From positions 1 through 22,445 of the forward strand of contig CAZGTQ010000234.1 in NCBI GenBank assembly GCA_964528575.1: a stretch of 22,445 bases of DNA. Reading direction: 5' to 3'. This stretch comes from CAZGTQ01 sp964528575 (GTDB lineage: Bacteria > Planctomycetota > UBA1135 > GCA-002686595). The first letter of the stretch is position 1. Each line of letters begins with the position of its first letter. The position numbers and the translations under genes were made by a program. The notes below the pieces were generated by a model. The model saw only the letters and a list, made by a program, of their open reading frames with translations. It was not told the origin of the DNA and did no database searches. Of the stretch, positions 14,176 to 20,590 are shown piece by piece.

Positions 14176-15375
14176 TCACGACCGCAGCAGGTCGAGCGCC
14201 GGCGCGTTCGTCGACGGCGCGAGCCCCATCCAGTCGCGCTCGAGCGTCGTGTAGAGCGAGCGGAAATCCGTCGTCGTCGGCACGTCGCCGTCGACGAGGC
14301 GCTCGAGATCCGGTGGCGTGCCGTGCGCTCCGCCGCGTACGGTGCCGCCCAGGAGCAGCACCGGGGCCGCGGCGCCGTGGTCGGTGCCGCGCGAGCCGTT
14401 CTCGTGGACGCGGCGGCCGAACTCGCTGAAGACGAGCGTGAGGACGCGCTCGCCCGCGCCGCTCGCGTCGAGGTCGCGCTGGAACGCGGCGAGAGCGCTC
14501 GCGACGTCCGCGAGTAGCGCCGCGTGCGCCGGCGCCTGCGCCGCGTGCGTGTCGAAGCCGCCGAGCGCGACGTGGAAGACGCGCGTGCCGAAGCCGCCGC
14601 CGACCAGGCGCGCGACCAGGCGCAACTCCTGCGCGAGCGGGTGAGCGGGATACGACGTCGCCGACGGATCGGTCGCGAGCCGCTCCATGCGCTCGGCCGC
14701 GCTGTACGTCGCGCGTGCCGCGTCGCGCAGGAACGCGACGTCGCCCGCCTCGGCCGGAGCATCGAGCAACTCCGCGCGCGCCCGCTCGAACGCGGCGGCA
14801 GACGACGTGCGCGCTAGACGGAAGCCGCGCGCGTCGCGCACCGTCGGCGCGAACGACTCGCGGCCGAACAACGCGCGCGGCAGCTCCGCGTCGCCGACGT
14901 GCAGTGCCGGCATCGTCCCCGGCCGGCGCAGCGCGAGCTGGTCCGCCAGCCGGCCCAGCCACCCGGTGTCGCCCGGCGGCGCGTCCGGCTCGGCCGTGTG
15001 CCAGATCTCCATCGAGCGGAAGTGCGAGCGGTTCGGCTCCGGCAGCCCGACGCCGTGCACGAGCGCCGCGCGGCCCGCGCCCAGCAGCGGCTCGAGCGGC
15101 CGCAGCGACGGGTGCAAGCCATGGTCGTCGTCGAGTCGCACGAGCTGCGCGCGCGCGAGCCCGAGCGTCGGCCGCGCGCGCCAGTACCCGTCCTGGCGCC
15201 ACGGCACGAGCGTGTTCAGCCCGTCGTTGCCGCCCGTGAGCTGCACGACGACGAGCACGCGCTCGCCCTCGTCGCCGGCCGGCGCTGCGAACGCGCGCCC
15301 GAGAGCCGCAGCGAACGGAAGAGCTGCCGCGACGCGCACGCCCCCGACGAGGAACTGCCTGCGTGTGGTGATCAT
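14176..15375 (-). CDS. DUF1501 protein with twin-arginine signal
   Basis: A 399-aa exported protein of the DUF1501 family (PF07394, sulfatase/alkaline-phosphatase-like fold). The N-terminus MITTRRQFLVGGVRVAAALP is a Tat leader, so it should be exported folded, perhaps with metal bound. Family motifs in order: VVVQLTGGNDGLNTLVPW, HPSLRPLEPLL, HGVGLPEPNRSHFRSMEIWH, VALGGFDTHAAQ, VFSEFGRRVHENGSRGTDHG and PVLLLGG. The GGNDGLN, RSHF, GGFDTH and GTDHG blocks carry the likely metal-binding Asp and His. ATG at 15375 follows the DUF1800 stop by 10 bp, with GAGG (at the DUF1800 stop) as ribosome binding site, so the two are coupled. DUF1501 and DUF1800 are commonly paired, notably in planctomycetes, but their biochemical role is not established. 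Confidence 0.92.
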   Translation of the reverse strand: MITTRRQFLVGGVRVAAALPFAAALGRAFAAPAGDEGERVLVVVQLTGGNDGLNTLVPWRQDGYWRARPTLGLARAQLVRLDDDHGLHPSLRPLEPLLGAGRAALVHGVGLPEPNRSHFRSMEIWHTAEPDAPPGDTGWLGRLADQLALRRPGTMPALHVGDAELPRALFGRESFAPTVRDARGFRLARTSSAAAFERARAELLDAPAEAGDVAFLRDAARATYSAAERMERLATDPSATSYPAHPLAQELRLVARLVGGGFGTRVFHVALGGFDTHAAQAPAHAALLADVASALAAFQRDLDASGAGERVLTLVFSEFGRRVHENGSRGTDHGAAAPVLLLGGTVRGGAHGTPPDLERLVDGDVPTTTDFRSLYTTLERDWMGLAPSTNAPALDLLRS

Positions 15376-15385
15376 CGTCCGAGCC

Positions 15386-16696
15386 TCAAACGACGTGGTA
15401 CTCGGGAGCGGTCAGCACGAGCGCGGCACACAGCGTGAGCGCATGATCGAGATCCGACGCCTCGCGCGCCGCAGCCTCGACGCGCGCGAGGAGCCGCGCG
15501 TCGTCCACGCCCGGCAGCAGCGTCTCGAGACAGCCGCGCGCGACGTCCTCGACGCGCTCGACGACGAAGGCCGACGCCAAGTCGACGCGCACGCCGTCCA
15601 CCGCGCCCAGGTGCGCGTCCGCGAGCTCGGCCATCCGGTTGTGCCGCGCGAGCCACGTCCCCGCGTCGATCCACGCGCGCCCGCCCTTCCAGCCCTCGAC
15701 CGACGGCGGCCGCAAGAGCGCCTGCCCCATCTCGCTCGCCGCGCGCGCCGCCCACGCCGGCGCGACGCGAGCGCCGAGCGCCAGCGCCGCTCCCGCGACG
15801 AGCTCGAGCGGCGCCGCGATCCGCGAGCGCCGCCGGCGCGGGTCGTGGAACCGCTCGCTGCGCAGGATCGTCGCGACGAGCTTCTCGACGCTCCAACCGC
15901 CCGCGACGAGGACCGCGGCCGCTTCGCCGACCTCGCGTTCCGACGCGTCGCCGACGAGCTCCGCGAGCACGCGCCGCGCGACGTGCCGCGCGCACTGCGG
16001 GTGCGCGAGCACGACGTCGACCGCCGCGTCGCCGTCGAAGCGCCCGCGTGCGCCGAGGATCTCCTTCGCGCCGTCGTCGTGCCGCTCGGGCCGCCACGCG
16101 TACGCGCGCCCCTTCGTCCCGCGCCCCGTGAACGCGCGCGCCGTCTCCTGCACGTCGCGCTCGCCGTAGTGCCCGATGCCGAGCGCGAACAGCTCGAGCA
16201 ACTCGCGCGCGAAGTTCTCGTTCGGCCGGCCGCGCTCGTTCTCGTCGCCGTCGAGCCACACGAGCAGCGCCGGATCCTGCGCGACCGCGTGCAGGAGCGA
16301 GCGGAAGTCGCCGAGCCCGTCCGCGCGGAACAGCTCGATCTGCGCGTGCATCATGCGCACGTCGTCGACCTTCGCGTTCGACGTCGCGAAGTGATCGTGC
16401 CACATCAGCGCGACCCGCTCGACGAGCGGCGCGCCGTCGCCGAGCACGAGGCTCGTCCACCACGCCGCGAGCGCGTCGACGTCGCCGAGCGCGAGCAGCG
16501 GCTTCACGCCGCGCAGCAGCGCCGGATCGTGCGCCCGCCGCGCGAGCAGCTCGTCCACGCACGCGTCGAGCCCGGCCGCGACCGCCGCGTCGACGCGCTC
16601 CCGCGACGCGCCGAAGCCGCCGCGCCGCAGCAGGTGCGCCGCCGCCCCGCGGTCCCACTCCCGCGCGCGGGGACGCCAACGCGCGAGCGCCTTCAC
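15386..16696 (-). CDS. DUF1800 protein
   Basis: A 436-aa protein of the DUF1800 family (PF08811). Motifs: AAHLLRRGGFGASRERVDAA near the start, LVERVALMWHDHFATSNAKV, RPNENFARELLELFALGIGH, YGERDVQETARAFTGRG, and near the end MGQALLRPPSVEGWKGGRAW. These are the standard family blocks in the standard order. The GTG start at 16696 overlaps the TGA stop of the upstream gene (GTGA), a strong sign of translational coupling. The open frame extends about 3.9 kb further upstream, but that part runs antisense to, or out of frame with, other genes and is not coding. No classical signal peptide is seen, unlike the Tat-exported DUF1501 partner; it may be exported with it or stay cytosolic. Confidence 0.92.
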   Translation of the reverse strand: MKALARWRPRAREWDRGAAAHLLRRGGFGASRERVDAAVAAGLDACVDELLARRAHDPALLRGVKPLLALGDVDALAAWWTSLVLGDGAPLVERVALMWHDHFATSNAKVDDVRMMHAQIELFRADGLGDFRSLLHAVAQDPALLVWLDGDENERGRPNENFARELLELFALGIGHYGERDVQETARAFTGRGTKGRAYAWRPERHDDGAKEILGARGRFDGDAAVDVVLAHPQCARHVARRVLAELVGDASEREVGEAAAVLVAGGWSVEKLVATILRSERFHDPRRRRSRIAAPLELVAGAALALGARVAPAWAARAASEMGQALLRPPSVEGWKGGRAWIDAGTWLARHNRMAELADAHLGAVDGVRVDLASAFVVERVEDVARGCLETLLPGVDDARLLARVEAAAREASDLDHALTLCAALVLTAPEYHVV

Positions 16697-18468
16697 AGCT
16701 CGCGCACCTCGCGCTTCTTCGGCGCAGCGAGCTCGAGCGCGACCGACAGCTCGATCCGCTCCTCGGCCGCATAGCGCAGCTCGATGCGCGCCGTTCCGAC
16801 GAGCGCGAGCAACATCCGCAGCCCCTCGATCTCCGCGCGCGCCTCCTCGGGCGTCAGCCCTTCCTCGAGCACCTTCTGCATCGTCAGCAGCTCGAGGTTG
16901 CGCGCGACGTACCGCGCGAGCCCCGGCCCCGCGAGCTCGACGTGCTCCGCGCCCGGGGCGCGCGTCACGGCCGCGCCCGCCGCGAGCTCGCGAACGAGCG
17001 AGCGTACGAGCGCGTCGTGCGTGCCGATCACGAACGTGCGCCCGACCAGCGCGCACGCCGGCCGCAGGTTGTACGCGATGTCGACGCCCTCGCCCGCCAT
17101 CGGCTCGGGCAGCCGCGCCGACGTCATGCGCAGGCCGCCGACGAGCTCGAGATCGAGCAAGAGCGCCGGCTCGCCGTCCTGCGCGCGCTGCACGTTCGCG
17201 ATGCCGATCGCCGTCTGGAACGCGCGCTCGAGCTCCGACCCGGTGCGCTCGGGCTCGTCGACGTCGACGAGCAGCGCGACCGCGGGTAGCGCGACGTCCG
17301 GCTCCGCCGCCGCGTCGAACGGCACCCGGCGCGCGACGAGACGCATCCACGGCGAGAGCCGCGGGAGCAGCTCCTCGCCGACGTCCGAGCCGCCGAACAG
17401 GAGCGCGAGCTCGCTCGTCTTCTGCGCGATGCGCGGGGCGATCTCGGGCTCGAACAGCTCGGCGCGGTGTGCGTGCAGGCCCGCGAAGTCGCGGTACAGC
17501 AGCGCCGTGGCCACGTCGTCGTCGCTGGGCGCCGGCAGCGCGAGCGTCGCCGGCGTCCCGCTCGGCTGCACCGGGCTCGCGGCCGAGGCGCCGTCGCCGG
17601 CGAGCTCGAGCGCGATCCCGCCGCCCGTCACGCGCAGCTCCGCTGCGTAGGTGTCGGCGCCGCCGAGCGCCGCGATGCCCGGCCCGAGCAGGTACTGCAC
17701 CTTGGGCCGCGACTCGAGCGCGCCGAGGGCGGCGAACGGTCCCGCGCCTCCCGCCGCGCGCGCGAGCGTCCCGCTGCGCGCGCGGTCGACGAAGGCCCAC
17801 GCGGTCGCGCCGCTCGAGCGCCGCGCGCGCGCCCCGGCGAAGCTCTCGCGCTCGGCGAGCGAGCGCGCCTGCGTGCCCGCCGCGAGCGCGAGCACGCCGT
17901 CGAGGTAGCGCTCGTCGCTCGCCAGCGCGACGAGCGCGCCGCGGTGCGCGAGCACGACGTCCTCGACCGTCCACAGGTCCGCGCCGTGGAGCGTGCGCTG
18001 CGGCTCGTCGAACAGGCCGGCGACGCCGTGGTCGCGCTCGACCGCCGCGGACGCGCGTGCGAGCAGCTCGTCGACGAGCGCCGCGTCGTCGCCGAGCGCG
18101 ACGAGGCACCAAGCGACGCCGCCGCGTTTCGGCGCGAGCCCGAGCGCGACGCCCTGGCGCGTCAGCGACGCGAGCGCGGCGAGCGGGTCGCGGCCGAGCT
18201 CCGCCGCTCCGACCGCGAGCAACTCCTCGGGGGTTTTTTCGGACTGCGCGAGCGCCGCGCGGCCGAGCTCCGAGTCGAGCACGGCGCGCACGAGCGGGTG
18301 CTCGAGCCCGCGCGCCGCCAGCGGCGCGAGCCCCGGCGCCTCGACGTACGCGAGCGTGTACGCGGGGAAGAGCGTGGCGACGTCGCGCTCCGCCTCGAGC
18401 GGCGTCGGGAACGGCCCGAGCAACGCGACCAGGGGCAGGGCGGCGAGAGGAACGAGCTCGACGATCAT
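16693..18468 (-). CDS. Exported protein of unknown function (591 aa), first gene of the operon
   Basis: A 591-aa protein with a hydrophobic N-terminus (IVELVPLAALPLVALLGPF) acting as signal peptide or anchor. ATG at 18468 has a GGAGG site 6 nt upstream, which fixes the start. The first mature segment, ATLFPAYTLAYVEAPGLAPL, followed by HPLVRAVLDSELGRAALAQS, resembles the opening of the DUF3352-like planctomycete proteins ('P.dt.ayv...d...l'). The rest alternates beta strands with helices in about 200-residue blocks (VALALASDERYLDGVLALAAG; VFAVGRTFVIGTHDALVRSL-like segments), suggesting an internal repeat of a DUF3352-type domain. I assign no function. It leads an operon with DUF1800, DUF1501 and the 244-aa membrane protein, and its stop overlaps the DUF1800 start. 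Confidence 0.72.
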   Translation of the reverse strand: MIVELVPLAALPLVALLGPFPTPLEAERDVATLFPAYTLAYVEAPGLAPLAARGLEHPLVRAVLDSELGRAALAQSEKTPEELLAVGAAELGRDPLAALASLTRQGVALGLAPKRGGVAWCLVALGDDAALVDELLARASAAVERDHGVAGLFDEPQRTLHGADLWTVEDVVLAHRGALVALASDERYLDGVLALAAGTQARSLAERESFAGARARRSSGATAWAFVDRARSGTLARAAGGAGPFAALGALESRPKVQYLLGPGIAALGGADTYAAELRVTGGGIALELAGDGASAASPVQPSGTPATLALPAPSDDDVATALLYRDFAGLHAHRAELFEPEIAPRIAQKTSELALLFGGSDVGEELLPRLSPWMRLVARRVPFDAAAEPDVALPAVALLVDVDEPERTGSELERAFQTAIGIANVQRAQDGEPALLLDLELVGGLRMTSARLPEPMAGEGVDIAYNLRPACALVGRTFVIGTHDALVRSLVRELAAGAAVTRAPGAEHVELAGPGLARYVARNLELLTMQKVLEEGLTPEEARAEIEGLRMLLALVGTARIELRYAAEERIELSVALELAAPKKREVREL

Positions 18469-18658
18469 GGGCGGCCTCCGACACCAGCGGACGCGAAGGC
18501 GGGCGCCGCGTGAAAGGGGAAAACCGGCGCCGATCCGGCGGCCGGGTCCCGCGCGCCCGCCGCGGTGGTCGGATCGTCCGCCGCCGGGCACAATGGCCGC
18601 TCCGCCCGCCGGCGCTCCGGTCCGGCGGATGCTCGACTCTTCCCCCACGAGGACTCGC
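18469..18658. other. Divergent intergenic region between the DUF1800 operon and the amidohydrolase operon
   Basis: 190 bp holding the promoters of two divergent operons. The GGAGG ribosome binding site of the minus-strand gene is at its left end and a GAGGA site for the plus-strand gene is at 18648-18652. No promoter boxes or strong inverted repeat stand out. Confidence 0.4.
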
Positions 18659-20590
18659 ATGACGCAGAGAACGACTCTGCGCACGTTGGCGTGCGCGCTC
18701 GCTTGCGTGGGCCTGCTGGCCCCCTGGACGTCGGCGCAGAGGACGGCTCAGGCCGCCCGCACCGTCGTGCGCAACGTCCAAGTCGGCCTGGGCGACGACG
18801 CGCCCAAGGTCACGCTCATCCTGAAGGACGGCCGCATCGAGGCCGTGCGCGAGGCCGACGCGGCGGCGCCGCCCGGCTCGCGCACGATCGACGGCTCGAA
18901 CCTGGTGTGCGTGCCCGGCTTCATCGACGCGTTCTCGAACACGGGCATCGAGACGCCCGCACCCGTCGCCGACAAGGACGTGCCGGTCGACACCGGCGCC
19001 GACGCGCGGGTCGACATGCGCGAGGCGAACCGCAAGGGCATCCAGCCCGGGTTCCGCGTCGTCGAGAAGCTGAAGCTCGAGCCCGATGCCGCCGAGGCGT
19101 GGCGCCAGCGCGGCTTCGGCGCGCTGCTCGTCGCTCCGACGGGCGAGCTGCTCTCGGGCACGAGCGCGCTCGCGAGCACCCGCACCGCCGCGATGCGCGA
19201 CGTCGTCGTGCGTCCCGAAGTGTTCGCGCACGCCGCGTTCCGCGCTTCCGGCGAGGGTTTTCCGCGCACGCTCATGGCGCACCACGCGCAACTGCGCCAG
19301 TTCTTCCTCGACGCGCGGCGCCAGGCCGAGCTCGAGCAGCGCTTCACGCAGGGCCGCCCCGGCCCGCGGCCGCCGTACGACCCCGAGCTCGACGCCGCGG
19401 GGCCGCTGCTCTCGAAGCACGAGCGTCTCGTCTGCGAGGCGCGCAGCGACCGCGACGTCGAGCGCTGGGTGCGGCTCGCCGACGAGCTCGGCCTCTCGAT
19501 CGCGATCAGCGGCGGGCGCGACGCGTGGAAGGTCGCCGCGCTGCTCGTCGAGCGCGACATCCCGGTGATCCTGACGCTCGACTGGGGCGAGGAGGTCGAG
19601 GACCCCGACGCCAAGGACGAGAAGAAGAAGGAGCGCGGCCGACGCGGCCCCGGCCGGGGCGGACGCGCGCAGGAGGCGGCGACGGAGGAGGTCGACGAGC
19701 CCGACGAGCCCGCCGACGAGCCGAACGAGGAGGACGAGCCGGAACAGGATCCCGCCGAGGGCGAGGGCGAGGACGCGCCGGACGAGCCGAAGAAGGGCGA
19801 GTCGGCGAAGAAGGACTCCGACGACGACCGCTGGAAGTACGAGGAGCCGCTCGCCGTCCGCCGCGAGCGCCGGCGCCTGTGGGAGGAGCGGCGCGACAAC
19901 GCGCTGCGCCTGCACGAGGCCGGCGTGCGCATCGCGTTCGGCACGGGCGACGGCAAGGCGAAGGACCTGCTCGACCGCGTACGCGAGCTCGTCGAGGCCG
20001 GTCTGTCGCGCGAGGTCGCGCTCACGGCTCTCACGCGCAGCGCGAGCGAGCTGCTGGGCGCGAGCGGCCGTCTGGGCGCGATCGAGCCGGGCTACGACGC
20101 GACGTTCGGGCTGTGGACGAAGGACCCGCTCGACGAGAAGGCGCAGCTCGCGTGGATCTTCGTCGACGGCGAGGCGTACGAGCTCGAGGTGAAGGAGGAG
20201 GGCGCCGCGCAGGAGGGCGAGGGCCCCGCCGAGGGCGTGCTCGTCACCGGCACGTGGAAGCTCGAGTTCCCCGACTCGGAAGGCCAGGGGCCGTCCGAGG
20301 CGACCGCCGTCCTCGCGATGGACGACGAGGGCGCCGTCACGGGGACGCTGTCGATGGACAGTCCGATCGGCGAGGGCGCGACGGAGACCGACATCGCGGG
20401 GCGCGTCGTCGGCAGCACGCTCACCGCGACGGCGAACGTCACGGTGGGCGAGATGACGATCGACGTGAAGCTCGACGCCCAGATCGACGGCGACACGCTC
20501 ACGGGCGACGTCACGTGGTCGGGGCCGTGGGGCGAGCGGACGACGACGATCCAAGGAACGCGCGAGCCCGAGAGCGGGGAGGGCCTGTGA
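18659..20590 (+). CDS. Secreted amidohydrolase-like protein lacking the HxH metal site (pseudoenzyme)
   Basis: A 643-aa exported protein. A Sec-type signal (TLACALACVGLLAPWTSAQ) precedes an amidohydrolase-type N-terminal beta domain (VTLILKDGRIEAVREADAAA). At the family's 'GFIDaHtH' motif it reads GFIDAFSN, so both metal-binding histidines (positions 92 and 94) are Phe and Asn. The C-terminal part of the fold is kept: AGVRIAFGTGDGK, GLSREVALTALTRSASELLG, and the closing motif LGAIEPGYDATFGLWTKDPL. A long Lys/Glu/Asp/Pro-rich, probably disordered insertion occupies residues about 312-398. A separate beta-rich domain follows (about 529-637, GTWKLEFPDSEGQGPSEATA onward). ATG at 18659 has a GAGGA site 6 nt upstream. 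Its stop overlaps the next gene by one base (TGATG). It is probably a non-catalytic partner or binding protein for that enzyme. Confidence 0.82.
   Translation: MTQRTTLRTLACALACVGLLAPWTSAQRTAQAARTVVRNVQVGLGDDAPKVTLILKDGRIEAVREADAAAPPGSRTIDGSNLVCVPGFIDAFSNTGIETPAPVADKDVPVDTGADARVDMREANRKGIQPGFRVVEKLKLEPDAAEAWRQRGFGALLVAPTGELLSGTSALASTRTAAMRDVVVRPEVFAHAAFRASGEGFPRTLMAHHAQLRQFFLDARRQAELEQRFTQGRPGPRPPYDPELDAAGPLLSKHERLVCEARSDRDVERWVRLADELGLSIAISGGRDAWKVAALLVERDIPVILTLDWGEEVEDPDAKDEKKKERGRRGPGRGGRAQEAATEEVDEPDEPADEPNEEDEPEQDPAEGEGEDAPDEPKKGESAKKDSDDDRWKYEEPLAVRRERRRLWEERRDNALRLHEAGVRIAFGTGDGKAKDLLDRVRELVEAGLSREVALTALTRSASELLGASGRLGAIEPGYDATFGLWTKDPLDEKAQLAWIFVDGEAYELEVKEEGAAQEGEGPAEGVLVTGTWKLEFPDSEGQGPSEATAVLAMDDEGAVTGTLSMDSPIGEGATETDIAGRVVGSTLTATANVTVGEMTIDVKLDAQIDGDTLTGDVTWSGPWGERTTTIQGTREPESGEGL
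19588..19855 (+). other. Acidic low-complexity insertion in the amidohydrolase-like protein
   Basis: About 87 residues very rich in Glu, Asp, Lys and Pro, with a basic RGRRGPGRGGR patch near its start and acidic blocks such as VDEPDEPADEPNEEDEPEQD. It interrupts the barrel between the 'IPVILTLDWG' strand and the C-terminal motifs. The reading frame is open throughout and both flanks fit the fold, so it is an insertion and not a frameshift. Confidence 0.75.

Noticed and set aside
15386..20554. A 1722-codon minus-strand open frame
   Set aside because: Only its last 436 codons (from the GTG at 16696) are DUF1800. The rest is antisense to the amidohydrolase-like gene or out of frame with the 591-aa gene.
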